Positions 41,444 through 63,927 of a stretch of 64,000 bases of DNA are shown piece after piece. Within the stretch, counting starts at the first letter, position 1, and each line of letters starts with the position of its first letter. The DNA lies in assembly GCA_964030785.1 (NCBI GenBank), contig OZ034979.1, forward strand, positions 7,109,423 to 7,173,422. Direction: 5' to 3'. Origin of the DNA: Siderastrea siderea (taxonomy: Eukaryota; Cnidaria; Anthozoa; Scleractinia; Rhizangiidae). Under the pieces are notes generated by a model. The model was given only the letters and a program-made list of their open reading frames with translations, made no database searches and was not told where the DNA came from. The position numbers and the translations under genes were made by a program.

Positions 41444-42889
41444 TTTTTTTAATTTTTTTTTTGTGAACGAGTTTTATCCATCCTGTAATTTTGCGTCCGG
41501 GGTGAACGTCGATCTGAATCAGGTCGCAATAGGTCGATCCTTGCACAGCATAATAAACAACACTACAGAAAAGTACTCTTCAATGGCTTTAAGTAAAAAA
41601 TGGTAATTTTGGCCTGTGGGGTTCTGTTGGTTTGAAAGAAGGTTTAACTTAAGATAGTTGTCGGTAAAGAAGTGCTGCGGTATTCAAAAGACTATGTTAT
41701 TGTTACACCCCGCTGTTTCATAGACACCACTTCCTCCGAGTTTGTTAATTATGGCACTACTTTTAATACTCGTAATGGGATTACGAGTTTAGGTCGGTTG
41801 GGTACAATCAACAAACATACTGAGTTAATCAACACATATAAAGGAACAAGATGTTGATCACGCTAAGAGCAGTGCGAAAAAGAATAAACGAAATAATCAT
41901 ACTCATAAACTACGATTAGCTGATAAAGATCACTTCAGCGGTAACTATGATCAGTTGACTAAGTTTGTTTTCTGATTAAATGTCGTCCTATCTGCTGATT
42001 ATGTAACATATTTAACATTTGTACCACGTTTTAGTTTAAAACAAGCATTTAACAGGACTAGTTTGACCGTGTGTAAAGTTTGCGGCGTTTAACAGCGTGG
42101 TTTAGAAATGTCATCACAGATCGAGTTCATTACGGAGTACGATTGTCTTCTAAACATTTTGATATCACCATCATGTGGCAGATGACATCACGCATGAAGC
42201 GACCACTTAGATGCCAAGAAATGTCAAGGTGGCCGCTTTTGTGTGGAAGCTAGATGACTTAGGAGAGGTTGAAATTATAGCGATTTGACTGAAAAAAAGG
42301 ACAAGTAGGACAGCTGGTCGATGGAGAGAGGTGGACGCTTGTTTGCTCAGGGACGTTCGAAAATACAAAATTTCCGGTGTTAGCTCGGAGAGTATATTCA
42401 CGATCATCCGGCACTGTTTAGTTGTTTAGCCCAATAATCAAGTTCATGAAGCTTGAACAAACTGATCCCTGGAACCTGAATACAGTTCCACACCCTTTCG
42501 CCACGCGGATTGAAACATATGGTTTGACATTCCTCAACCATTGCAGAGAACGTTTTCATTACATCACCAACATGCTAGTGAAGCCAAATCATACACAGTA
42601 GAAGCTCTCATAAACGACAGTAAAAAATGTAAAGAAATTTGGTTTCCTGTGAGACAAGAGGCCTTGCATATAGTGATTTCATTTTTGACTGAAAGGGGGA
42701 ATTAAGTATCACTTTCAAGGGGTACGCTCTTTAATTGAGAGATGTTCGTCTATGGGAGGCGATCGCACAGTGATCTTTGAGGGTAGGTTCAAAGCACTTA
42801 ATCTTTCGGAACTGTATCGTTTGGCAGATTGATATGAAAAAACGCCGATTACCTTCTTCTTCCTGATCTTCGTCCTTTCTAGTAGCCAT
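19793..42889 (-). CDS. SAM / tandem Ras-association / PDZ / coiled-coil scaffold, unnamed
   Basis: Thirteen exons (5' to 3'): 42853-42889, 35104-35154, 29083-29283, 28326-28423, 27685-27764, 26839-26936, 26255-26345, 24825-24888, 23847-23979, 23169-23269, 21294-22610, 20662-20778, 19793-19990. All phases agree; the product is 861 residues. Order: MATRKDEDQEEE; second half of a SAM domain (VDGKVLLQ to AAVHELKLF, about 15-47); RA1 (KVHVHTGG to FHLKMR); RA2 (GLLRVQAG to RTFTLTLAEF); a Ser/Asn-rich region with two RKVSQID motifs; a PDZ with carboxylate loop GWGIEL, interrupted by about 150 residues, then DLIVEINGHF; and a Lys-rich coiled coil ending SVQVLV. RA domains bind Ras/Rap GTPases, so a small-GTPase scaffold at membranes is likely. 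Tandem RA plus PDZ recalls afadin, but no FHA or DIL domain is visible. The first exon and the missing SAM half are the weak points. Confidence 0.82.
20160..20335. repeat. CCAAT-rich MITE, partial copy
   Basis: AGCGGTTTTCAACTGAGTTT, TCGTAAAACCAAACCAAGGT and two CCAAT motifs relate it to the intact element at 55985-56263. Confidence 0.5.
20474..20524. mobile_element. Mutator-like fold-back, minimal 51-bp copy
   Basis: TAGCCTGAGAAAACAGC meets GCTGTTTTCTCAGGCTA across a 17-bp centre. It is flanked by exact 9-bp direct repeats TTTTGTTTG, so it transposed as a near-perfect palindrome or collapsed after insertion. Confidence 0.85.
20662..20778 (-). CDS. Scaffold gene exon: PDZ C-terminal half
   Basis: Acceptor GCCACAG, donor GTAAGA. 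INGHFVLNSPLEPVITVMKE then HTVSIVVARAQ completes the PDZ fold. Confidence 0.92.
21294..22610 (-). CDS. Scaffold gene exon: low-complexity region and split PDZ
   Basis: A 439-codon exon with acceptor TTTTCAG and donor GTGAGT. It holds two RKVSQID motifs (22340-22388 and 22210-22272), a poly-Asn run, PDZ beta1-beta2 with GWGIEL (about 21837-21900), a Ser/Pro-rich insert of about 150 residues, and PDZ strand beta3 onward from GVRIVALTEEGVAARSG to DDLIVE. Confidence 0.93.
22021..22064 (+). repeat. GTT trinucleotide run encoding poly-Asn
   Basis: Within the large exon of the scaffold gene the minus strand reads AAC/AAT repeats, giving an Asn-rich stretch. Length is a multiple of three, so it can vary without frameshift. 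Confidence 0.9.
23169..23269 (-). CDS. Scaffold gene exon: RA2 end
   Basis: Acceptor CTTTGCAG, donor GTAAAA. RILEADECPLEVQSRWEPGE is a canonical RA C-terminal block, then FTLTLAEFE. Confidence 0.93.
23847..23979 (-). CDS. Scaffold gene exon: RA2 core
   Basis: Acceptor CTTTCAG? reads GCCTGCAG-like TTATCTTTCAG, donor GTAAGG. YKCVQISRQTRAEEVVKMIL and FVLVESLSDSE match RA beta2, alpha1 and beta3; ends in phase 1. Confidence 0.92.
23980..24824. other. Scaffold-gene intron, no further feature
   Basis: Short overlapping open frames on both strands have no recognisable domain or splice logic. Poly-A run near 24270. Confidence 0.4.
24825..24888 (-). CDS. Scaffold gene exon: RA1/RA2 junction
   Basis: Acceptor ATTTCAG, donor GTAAGT. 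FHLKMRSGGLLRVQAGILSP; GLLRVQAG is the first strand of RA2. Confidence 0.9.
24889..26254. other. Scaffold-gene intron with one 106-bp repeat unit
   Basis: A single degenerate 106-bp unit lies at about 25225-25350; the rest shows no gene. Open frames at 25404-25721 and 25903-26097 have no family resemblance. Confidence 0.45.
25225..25350 (+). repeat. 106-bp repeat, single unit
   Basis: Contains GGTGGTTCTAACTTTTGAGT, GATGAAATCCTA and CAGTACTTTCACATGGTAC. Confidence 0.7.
26255..26345 (-). CDS. Scaffold gene exon: RA1 end
   Basis: The acceptor is set at GTAACTAG rather than the nearer ATCTCAG, because only it keeps the frame open (SSLPISQMMVLADDARPLEI). Donor GTAAGT. DDARPLEIQ is the usual RA 'ecPLe' motif. 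Confidence 0.85.
26548..26664. repeat. Fold-back hairpin element
   Basis: CATTCTCGTCCCCAGAG pairs with CTCTGGAGACGAGAATG; inside, GACTGGGCACG pairs with CGTGCCCAGTC. Total about 115 bp. Confidence 0.65.
26839..26936 (-). CDS. Scaffold gene exon: RA1 helix and strands
   Basis: Acceptor TTTTTAG, donor GTAAAC. KELVSLLLAKCDAGSRDYNL and FYIAVEIGIQKK match the RA alpha1 and beta3. Confidence 0.92.
27685..27764 (-). CDS. Scaffold gene exon: RA1 start
   Basis: Acceptor CTTTCAG, donor GTATGC. KVHVHTGG...TTVEITNQTT gives the first two beta strands of a Ras-association domain. Confidence 0.88.
27877..28179. mobile_element. Mutator-like fold-back MITE, intact copy
   Basis: Inverted arms begin TAGCCTGAGAAAACAGCCGA and end CTCAGACTA. 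It is flanked by exact 9-bp repeats CTCTTAAAA (27868-27876 and 28180-28188). Arms of about 140 bp meet near 28030. A 9-bp duplication points to a Mutator-like element. Confidence 0.87.
28326..28423 (-). CDS. Scaffold gene exon: linker
   Basis: Acceptor GTTTCTAG, donor GTACAT. Acidic/polar linker containing ERKTPQEVLHEQNEEMSQDT; ends in phase 0. Confidence 0.82.
28540..28900 (+). repeat. 106-bp repeat array (about 3.3 units)
   Basis: Forward units with GTGTGACC, AAGCTACTGAGCAGTACTT and GATGAAATCCTAAAG; the last units are closest to consensus. Confidence 0.8.
29083..29283 (-). CDS. Scaffold gene exon: SAM C-terminal helix and linker
   Basis: Acceptor ATTTTCAG, donor GTAACT. RLGVSNPTSRDKLLAAVHEL completes the SAM; a basic, Pro-rich linker (SPRTKKRSLPARP) follows. 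Confidence 0.88.
29495..29615 (+). repeat. 106-bp repeat, degraded unit
   Basis: Retains GGTTGTTCTAACTTGAGTTT, CAAACGAAAGCTATTGAGCA and a TTTATCATGCTGTGC block. Confidence 0.5.
29700..32030. other. Large scaffold-gene intron, unassigned open frames
   Basis: Open frames of 60-100 codons occur on both strands at 30051-30239, 30293-30517, 30392-30703, 30955-31200 and 31207-31395. None shows a known domain or a phase-compatible splice link. An alternative first exon is possible but not supported. Confidence 0.3.
32694..32978. mobile_element. GC-capped MITE with internal short tandem repeats
   Basis: Ends CCCCCCGGGGGGGTACTCCC and GAGTACCCCCCCC...GGG are inverted copies, flanked by TACAAA (32688-32693 and 32979-32984). 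The interior repeats GTCCTAAACAGGGTAT about six times at 30-45 bp spacing. Confidence 0.75.
32990..33185 (+). pseudogene. Non-LTR retrotransposon ORF2 C-terminus, decayed
   Basis: VVKLRIGNHKLRI, then after a frameshift ICQYCSSNEVDNEV and HFLLYC. This C-x2-C...H-x4-C zinc motif is typical of the extreme C-terminus of LINE ORF2. One frameshift and stop are visible. Confidence 0.65.
33472..33683. mobile_element. PIF/Harbinger-like MITE
   Basis: A perfect 38-bp terminal inverted repeat beginning GGCCCAGTTCAGACGCCGTA, flanked by TTA (33469-33471 and 33684-33686). A TWA duplication and GG-starting ends suit PIF/Harbinger. Length 212 bp, no coding capacity. Confidence 0.85.
34265..34485 (-). repeat. 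106-bp repeat array (about 2 units)
   Basis: Reverse units (CACAGGAAAGTACTGCTCAG, TTTCATCCACAGGCTCAAAG). Lies in the scaffold-gene intron. Confidence 0.75.
35104..35154 (-). CDS. Scaffold gene exon: SAM middle
   Basis: Acceptor TCCTCCTAG, donor GTGAGT. Encodes NKVDGKVLLQTTNQYL, the 'DG-LLLT-L' core of a SAM domain; phase 1 both ends. Confidence 0.78.
35155..38040. other. Scaffold-gene first intron, distal part
   Basis: AT-rich, no exon recognised. A hairpin at 36818-36893 has arms TCTGCACGCAGATGTC and GACGTCTGCATGCAGG. The missing SAM N-terminal exon was searched for and not found with valid splice sites. Confidence 0.4.
38090..38285. repeat. Short degenerate repeats (CAAAGTCGCCTAAAGTC)
   Basis: CCTAAAGT / CAAAGT / GTCGCC words recur about ten times over 190 bp before the retrotransposon fragment. 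Confidence 0.5.
38285..38715 (+). pseudogene. Non-LTR retrotransposon 3' end
   Basis: LNSFRYFGPKIWNSLNNNLR then LKEFVTRIRKV is the standard C-terminal tail of CR1/L2-type LINE ORF2. A 3' UTR follows, ending in a (ATCT)n-like microsatellite (ATCTATCTATCT, about 38699-38711), as LINE tails often do. Confidence 0.7.
39325..39712 (-). repeat. 106-bp repeat array (about 3.7 units)
   Basis: The best-preserved reverse array: TTGTACAGCATAATAAAC, AGCACCACAGGAAAGT and TTTCATCCACAGACTCAAAA repeat with few changes. Confidence 0.9.
39961..40066. repeat. Perfect-stem fold-back (~50-bp arms)
   Basis: AACAATTAGATTATTCGCTC...GATAGTTGAT pairs with ATCAACTCTC...CTAATTGTT around the loop CGGCCTTCGGCC. Probably the end of a MITE starting near 39715. 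Confidence 0.75.
40166..41076. mobile_element. DNA transposon-like element, 911 bp
   Basis: Terminal inverted repeats CAGTCAATTCCAGCTGCGCC followed by a poly-C/CGGG block, at both ends. It is flanked by ATGCAT (40160-40165 and 41077-41082). The interior holds G/C-rich GCCCGGGGG repeats. The minus strand 40834-40914 reads a short SAM-like segment (see findings). No transposase. Confidence 0.75.
41346..41450 (+). repeat. (CTTT)n microsatellite
   Basis: About 24 CTTT units. Reading frames through it (poly-Phe/Leu/Ser, or Lys/Glu/Arg on the other strand) are artefacts. Confidence 0.95.
41535..41600 (-). repeat. 106-bp repeat, partial unit
   Basis: GCACAGCATAATAAACAAC and GAAAAGTACTCTTCAATGGC retain half a unit beside the CTTT run. 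Confidence 0.6.
42853..42889 (-). CDS. Scaffold gene exon 1 (coding)
   Basis: AACGATGG start context; MATRKDEDQEEE, donor GTAATC, phase 1 as required by the next exon. The 7.7-kb gap to exon 2 makes the link provisional. Confidence 0.55.
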
Positions 42890-44864
42890 CGTTTTCTTCT
42901 CTAATGCACAACGACGCCCCTAGCTTCAACAAAGTCACCGAGAAGCACCTCGCAACTGCATCGTTATCTTGTGTTCCGTTTACCTAACAGTAATTCAGTT
43001 AATTTATATTGCATAACCGCACGACTGACCATGCGATAAGAATTGCCTCAAGACTCGTGATACAACAAAGGCCAACTTACTTTATCATGGTAATTATTTT
43101 AATTTTTCAATCTCTTATATACATTTAGACTGAAATTTTGACATGTTTGGAAAATCGCCGATTTTGTTAATAAACTAGTGACGTCATAGATTAGTATAAA
43201 TAAATTTTCTGAATATACACTGTAAATCAGAAAAGATTTGTTTTAGCACCCAGAATGAGACTGCATCGGTGAAAAACTGGAACACTATTTTGGGGGCTAT
43301 TTTGGCTCTCCTAATTATGCCCAAATGGTTCTTATTTAGCGGTTGGACCAACACCAGAAGGCTAGATCGCGTGCCATTGTGGGCTGTTACGGCTTCCGCG
43401 TATACATGGGGCCGTTTTAATTTTATGACCAAAATAGTTTCTCAAAGGGGCACGAATCAGCCCTACGGGTGTCAGGGATGTGAATGAATGAAAAAACCTT
43501 ATTAAAGTGTTTTTGCACTTTGGGGCTAAAACAGATCTTTCTCCACACCCTCCACAGGTTCTTATGCCGTAGATTGGTAAGTTGCTTTACCATTAATTTA
43601 CACTAAATACGCCTTTAACTGAATTTGCTGTGCTGATTGGTTCAAGGCAATAATTGAATACCATTCCTAGCTTCTGGGGCGGATCTAGGGGGGGGGGGGG
43701 GTTGGGGGGTTCGATCGAGCCCCCTAAATTAAAACAGCTAACGGCAAAAACTTGTAAAAATATTAAATAAATACAGTCAATCTCAAATGTAAAAAGTTCA
43801 TAACCAAGTTTAGCCTCTGCTGCTCAATAAAGCTAAAACATTTTCTCCCTAAAAACAAATAAATTTTTGGTTCACTGTGAATGTGGCTCTTTTAGTTGTC
43901 TCTTTTTTCCTGCTTCTGCAAAGCATCACGCCAAAAGTGACATTTTGCCTAGACACAAAATTGAAATAAGATAAAATGCATTATATTTTTATCATAGTTT
44001 TATTGATGCAAATTTGCATGTTTTTACGTAGCTTTGTTATATTTTTATGAAAAAGAATGGCATTTTAACTTTAAAAAATGAGATATTAAATCACGCTGAA
44101 TTTGCCTCAGAATGGCGGAAATCACGTCTCCGAGGACTTGAAATTTCAAAATTTTAGCTAGGAGTTCTACATTGATAAAGATTTCTCTTTGCACACTGCG
44201 CGGAGGTACTGGGGTGGGACCTTTTGTCGCTTCTGACCAACACTCTGCTCTTTATTTGCACACCTCTAATGCAGCCGCACTGACTCAGTCCATACGGCTG
44301 AAACGTAAAACTTTCCCCTAATAAATCACTGACCCTACAAAATCGTGCGGTTCAATTCTATCCTTTTCCAGTTCTGATACCACTGTTGACGATTTGTGCG
44401 CTTATATAAATTGGGTGGAGAAAACTAGTAGGCACTCAACGAGAATTGCTGCTCCTAAGACCTCCCCCCCTCCCCCCAGCCTTATTGTAATGTTGTAGTG
44501 GTACTGTATCGCTGGCGAGGGTCTGCCAAGGTTCTTCTGTGCAAGCTCTTTGCTGCTCAATAACAGCCGAGTCCTTTGTTTCAATTAAACGATAGTGAGT
44601 GTGGATAGCGAGAAAATGTAAAGTTAGCTTCCAAGAAGGAGGAACGCGACAGAACTTCATTCTCGTCCCAAGAAGTTTTTTTTGGTTATTTCTTTAATGT
44701 CGTCCAAGCGCTGACCAAACAGATCGTAGGCTCTGGCCACGAGGATACTGAAGAGCTTGGAAACTTGGAGCTTGTCAATCAACCGCTACATAAATATTTG
44801 GAAGAGCAGGGACTTACAATAGAATCACGTTTCAGACTCAACTTTAAGCTCATTCCAACCATTT

Positions 44865-44964
44865 TCATTTGGGTACCAAGGACGTACGTTTTGGTCCCGC
44901 AGCAAAAGATGTGCTCATTTGGGTACCAAGGACGTACGTTTTGGTCCCACAGCAAAAGATGTGC
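44865..44964. repeat. 50-bp tandem duplication
   Basis: Two units starting TCATTTGGGTACCAAGGACG differ at one base (CCCGCAG versus CCCACAG), so the duplication is recent. Confidence 0.95.
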
Positions 44965-46271
44965 TCAAAAACACAAGATTTTTGCATAATTGTCACCCCT
45001 GAAGAGTCTGTTGAAATATAACAAGCTTGTTTTCTTATTATGCTACAAGGTGACATTCGGACTGAATTTTCAAGCATCTCCTAAACACAAAAGAAGACGT
45101 TTCCAGAAAACCAGCTCAAGAACACAAGTAAACATGAGTTGGTTTTTGGATGCATATTGATAGTGATCATATTTTTGAGCGCAGTGCTGTGAAACCGCAG
45201 ACAAGAGTCGACTCTTAAGAGCACACAGGAGTAACAGCTGAGAATGTGAGAGTTGGTGAAAGGGGACAGTGGGGAGGGGGGCAGGAGTGCAAGGGAAGCA
45301 GGAAAAGAGGGGGTGGGATATCCAATCTGGCAGGAAATGGGAGAAATGGGAAAAATTGCACCTAGAGGTAGTAACCAAAATGGTGTGGGAACTGGGATTT
45401 ACAGGTACATGAAGTGGAGAGTTTACCCCCCCCCCCCCCACCCTGCCTCAGTAACAGGCCAAACCAGAATGCAAGTTTAAACTCCCATCAATTTTGATGA
45501 AAATTTGAGCAAACTCTCTGAGAGTTGCCAAGAGCTCATCAGAGTTTCAGCCCAAACAGTAGTCTGAAAGCAGTCCCTTTTTAAACATTGAAGCAAATCT
45601 GGCATGCTTTTCTCACAACGGCAAAACTTTTTGGGCCAATTTCAATCCTAAAGACATGTTAAAAAAATACCTGAAAGATCTTGGGAACGAAGTTGCTTTT
45701 TGGAATGAGTGGTTCATAGTTTTACAAAAAGGCTTTTTCGGCGCCAAAAGATCTTCAGAACTTTCGAGAAACTTGCACCTAATGCCTAATAATGCTGGCA
45801 AGTGACCATGATGGGCAACCAAGATTAAAAGCACCACATCAAGTTGTCAACTATCTTGAAAAGACCAACTAGCAGTCTAAGGCCTCGGTCAAATGACATC
45901 ATCATTATGTAACCTCGTTCAACATTTCTGAATACAATTTTGTTGGACAATGTTCAAGATGGTGGCCAAACAAAACTGGATATTTTTGCTCACACTTAAG
46001 AACAAAAGAAAAGCTGAATCAACATCATTGAACAGGGTGGCCAAATGTGTTTAACATGGTTAATTCAACAATGTTGAACTGTGTTGAATAGAAATGTTGA
46101 ACCATTTGTGTGAGCAGTGGCCTAAAACAACAGTACAAGTTTGAACTCTTGGAAGCTGTTGTTCTCCTTTGTCCAAAATGGAGATCAACAGACTACCACA
46201 AGAGCAGTTTTACTGTTCTATGGACAAAGAACAATCAAGAACAAACTGATGGTATTATTTCTCCAGCAGCA

Positions 46272-46277
46272 TTTAAT
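46272..46277 (-). terminator. RPL11 candidate poly(A) signal
   Basis: ATTAAA on the gene strand, 42 bases after the stop codon. Confidence 0.4.
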
Positions 46278-46319
46278 TGGTAAGTATTTCAAGACAAAGA
46301 ATTTACAAAAATGGCACCA

Positions 46320-50641
<4,322 letters not shown>

Positions 50642-50653
50642 ATTGTCCAGCAT

Positions 50654-50662
50654 AAAAGAGGG
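50654..50662 (-). promoter_or_regulatory. RPL11 candidate TOP tract / start site
   Basis: CCCTCTTTT on the gene strand, 12 bases upstream of the ATG, is the kind of C-started pyrimidine tract at which ribosomal protein mRNAs begin and through which mTOR controls them. Confidence 0.5.
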
Positions 50663-51830
50663 CGCTCGAAGGATCACGGGAGATGACGTCACTTATCTCT
50701 GTAGTAAACGCCTGCGATAATTGAAAAATTCTTGTCCAAAATGGCGGCCTCAGAAGTTTTAACCGGAAACTGAGCAGGAAATTTAGACCAGCATCAGACA
50801 AAACTCCTTCTATTATGTAATCTAAGGATGTCTTTTAAAGCTAGGTATTGCTTTAGTGGAAAAAAAAAAGAAAAGAAGTTGAAAATTACAAAATTTTCAG
50901 ACGTTCGAATGAGGAGGGGCAAGGTGAAAATTTTCAAAGCATGGTTTCTCCAAGAAATTGTGGTTTGTTGCATTGAAAATGTTCTTATCATTTATGCCAT
51001 GCTGTTGCATGCTAATGGCTTAGTTGTTATAAAGGTCGATTTTGAATTTCGTTTTCTATTCTGCCCAAACAGAACTTCCGTCCGTCCTTACCTCAAATTC
51101 CCCACTCCAAAGTCACTCTTTTATGAGGGCGTACTGGGGTTTACTGTTAGTTGTTATGGGCCAGACATTTTTTACTGTTAAGTGTTATAAAGCCCGAATT
51201 TTAACTGTTAACTGTTATAGATGAAATTACAGTTAAGTGTAACAACACATTCTAGATACCAAATGAAACACGAAAAACGAATGGATACCTGAAACTACAG
51301 AAGTGATGTTGCTGATTAAATTGCCATTAACATGCGAAAAAAGGCCATTTTCTCGATCTCTGTGTAAATTTTTATTCATTTATTTGTTTTAACTGGTACA
51401 GCGAATTTTTTGCTGTTAGCTGTTAAATGGCCTAAAATTTTAGTGCTAGCTGTTATGCCGACCCCCCATCTAGGTCTTCTTTTACGTCTACCATGTTTGT
51501 CTTTCTTCGGTTGCAAAAGCTTTCCCATAATTTATCGTATCAGGGACACTTCTCTTAAAGCTCATACTTTTCGCGTCAATCACCAAGAATAGCGACAAGA
51601 TAATTGTAAAACAGTAAAACGGGAAACGGGCTAAAATCACCCAAATGGCTTCACAAAAATGACTACACAAATAAACAATGTAAGACATTTTATTCATAAA
51701 TCGTTCGTTTTTCTAGGTTCTAGAATTTATCGGTTAAATTCCCATATAAGCCTTTTCAAGCTCACTAATGAAATACTATTTCTCAATAATTATTAAAGAC
51801 GCGCACGACAGATTGCCTTTCCCTTTATTC
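50663..51830. other. RPL11 upstream region and spacer
   Basis: A YY1-like AAAATGGCGGC lies at 50742-50752. From 51140 to 51470 the words ACTGTTAAGTGTTATA / CTGTTAACTGTTAT recur at about 36-bp spacing. Open frames at 50828-51181 and 50397-50801 have no recognised domain. Confidence 0.4.
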
Positions 51831-51900
51831 ATGTTATCTACGAAGTTTTATGTTGATTATGTTGTATTTGAATTGGACACAATGTAAATTTTAGGGATCG

Positions 51901-52100
51901 NNNNNNNNNNNNNNNNNNNNNNNNNNNNNNNNNNNNNNNNNNNNNNNNNNNNNNNNNNNNNNNNNNNNNNNNNNNNNNNNNNNNNNNNNNNNNNNNNNNN
52001 NNNNNNNNNNNNNNNNNNNNNNNNNNNNNNNNNNNNNNNNNNNNNNNNNNNNNNNNNNNNNNNNNNNNNNNNNNNNNNNNNNNNNNNNNNNNNNNNNNNN
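51901..52100. other. Assembly gap (200 N)
   Basis: Exactly 200 unknown bases, the default size many assemblers use for a gap of unknown length. Confidence 1.
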
Positions 52101-52137
52101 GGTCGACACTATCAAACGCTTTGCTCATATCTAGCCG
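52101..52137 (-). pseudogene. Non-LTR reverse transcriptase fragment at the gap edge
   Basis: The minus strand reads LDMSKAFDSVD, the catalytic-domain motif of LINE reverse transcriptases (usually LD-SKAFD-V-H). It is cut by the gap on one side and by the satellite on the other. Confidence 0.75.
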
Positions 52138-53430
52138 CTGTTTTGCAAGTCCTCAACAGAAGTCACAAACACATCATCGATGTTTTGCAAGTTCTTAACA
52201 GAAGTCACAAACACATCACCACAAGCCAACAGTTGAGGATGTATTACAAATTTTTAAAAAACGCCGTTAGAAACACATCGCCACTGTTTTGCAAGTCCTC
52301 AACAGAAGTCACAAACACATCACCAAAAGTCGACCAGTGAGGATGTTTTGCAAGTTCTTCACAGAAGTCACAAACACGTCACCGATGTTTTGCAAGTTCT
52401 TAACAGAAGTCACAAACACATCATCGATGTTTTGCAAGTTCTCAACAGAAGTCACAAACACATCACCACAAGCCAACCAATGGGGTTGTTTTGCAAATTC
52501 GTACTGATAGAAGTCAGAAACACATCGCCGCTGTTTTGCGAGTCCTCAAAGAAGTCACAGACACATCACCACAAGTCGACCAGTGAGGATGCTCTGCAAG
52601 TTCTTCACAGAAGTCACGAACACATCACCGATGTTTGGCACGTTCTTAACAGAAGTCACAAACACATCATCGATGTTTTGCAAGTTCTCAACAGAAGTCA
52701 CAAACACATCACCACAAGTCGACTAGTGAGGATGTTTTGCAAGTTCTTAGCAGAAGTCACAAACACATCACCGATGTTTTGCAAGTTCTTAACAGAAGTC
52801 ACAAACACATCATCGATGTTTTGCAAGTTCTGAACAGACGTCACAAACACATCACCACAAGCCTACCAATGGGTTGTTTTGCAAGTTCTTAAAAGAAGTC
52901 AGAAACACATTGCCGTTGTTTTGCAATTAGTCAAAAAACAGAAGTCACAAACGCATCTCCACAAGTCGACTAGTGAGGATGTTTTGCAAGTTCTTTACAG
53001 AAGTCACAAACATGTCGCTGATGTTTCGCAAGTTCTTAACAGAAGTCACAAACACATCATCGATGTTTTGCAAGTTCTGAACAGACGTCACAAACACATC
53101 ACCACAAGCCAACCGATGAGGATGTTTTGCAAGTTCTTAAAAGAAGTCAGAAACACATCGCCGCTGTTTTGCAAGTCAAAAAAACAGAAGTCACAAACAT
53201 CACCACAAGGCAACCAGTGAGGATGTTTTGCAAGTTCTTTACTGAAGTCACAAACACATCGCTGATGTTTCGCAAGTTCTTTACAGAAGTCACAAACACA
53301 TCATCGATGTTTTGCAAGTTCTTAACAGAAGTCACAAACACATCACCACAAGCCAACCGATGAGGATGTTTTTGCAAGTTCTCGACATAAGTCAGAAACA
53401 CATCACCAATGTTTTGCAGATAATAATCCC
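52136..53430. repeat. Higher-order satellite array
   Basis: The basic unit is GATGTTTTGCAAGTTCTTAA + CAGAAGTCACAAACACATCA + YC (42 bp), repeated about 28 times. A 17-bp spacer ACAAGCCAACCAGTGAG follows every few units. Spacer-to-spacer marks at 52338, 52582, 52725, 52974 and 53216 give a higher-order period of about 243 bp, with one shortened block. The long Asn/Thr/Ser/His frames through it are not genes. Confidence 0.93.
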
Positions 53431-54105
53431 ATTTCGTAACCCTTATTTATGGACAACCTCTTCTTGTGAGAATGGCCTCTGTAGTGTGGTGTTCACTGTT
53501 CCTCGCCTTGTCAATCTTGTGACGTAAATTTCCCGCGAGTAACGCCATCAATACAGATGCAGCACAGCTCCACGAACGCACTATAGACAATAGACCACCT
53601 AAAAACAAAACATTGCCATCAGTGGACAGTTTCAATATAAACTATAACACTATTGAGAGACAGTTACTGTTTTCAGAAAATCTTCGGAGGACACGAAAAG
53701 TTTCCGATTCTTAGGTCCCATCAAAGTACAGTGCGAGCACTTAAAGAGACAATCTAGTTTTGTTACAATTTGTGTCTTACACGAAATTGGTAAAACCTGA
53801 TTGAAACTTATTCTTCCTTTGAAAATTCACTTGACAAATTTTACTTGGTAGTCTTGAAGCAATTCACGTTCAAGCAAGGTACATATATATATATATATAT
53901 ATATATTTCAAACAAATTTTTGACAAAAATAGGAAAATCTTCATGACCATCACCCCTTTAGGAGCACTCCGGTTTTTAACATCACCTACGGGAACAATAC
54001 GAACTCACAGATGAACTGCTCCTAGAGGACTTCAAAATGCAAAGGTATTGCAAGGTCATGGAATCGAGTTTCGTTCAAGACTGAAGTTTTTGCAGACAAG
54101 ACAAA
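53431..54105. other. Spacer between the satellite and SRP54
   Basis: No gene recognised. (TA)n microsatellite at about 53881-53908. No extra SRP54 exon was found here. Confidence 0.5.
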
Positions 54106-54111
54106 TTTATT
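54106..54111 (-). terminator. SRP54 poly(A) signal
   Basis: AATAAA on the gene strand 18 bases after the stop codon, followed by TTTGTCTTGTC. It supports the mRNA ending here. Confidence 0.65.
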
Positions 54112-54129
54112 ACACAGTTGTCGTACAAA

Positions 54130-63927
<9,798 letters not shown>

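Larger units (their letters stand above)
42890..46319. other. Intergenic spacer between scaffold gene and RPL11
   Basis: No gene supported. Holds a 50-bp tandem duplication (44865-44964), poly-G (43688-43703) and poly-C (45427-45440) tracts. Also holds a region about 45880-46125 with repeated TCAACATTG/TTGAAC words that may be an old MITE. Confidence 0.5.

Noticed and set aside
41226..41606. 126-codon plus-strand frame and 77-codon minus-strand frame
   Set aside because: Both are translations of the CTTT microsatellite.
52143..53401. Long open frames (up to 161 codons) with HKHI/NTSPMFCKF repeats
   Set aside because: They run through the 42-bp satellite, whose length is a multiple of three, so one open unit keeps every unit open. 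No start context, domain or splice logic.
52136..53430. CRISPR-like array of direct repeats
   Set aside because: Units abut or are separated by the same 17-bp spacer, with no unique spacers, and the genome is eukaryotic. It is a satellite.
53640..54100. Additional SRP54 terminal exon
   Set aside because: No Met/Gly/Gln-rich open segment with an acceptor was found, and AATAAA lies 18 bases past the stop codon.
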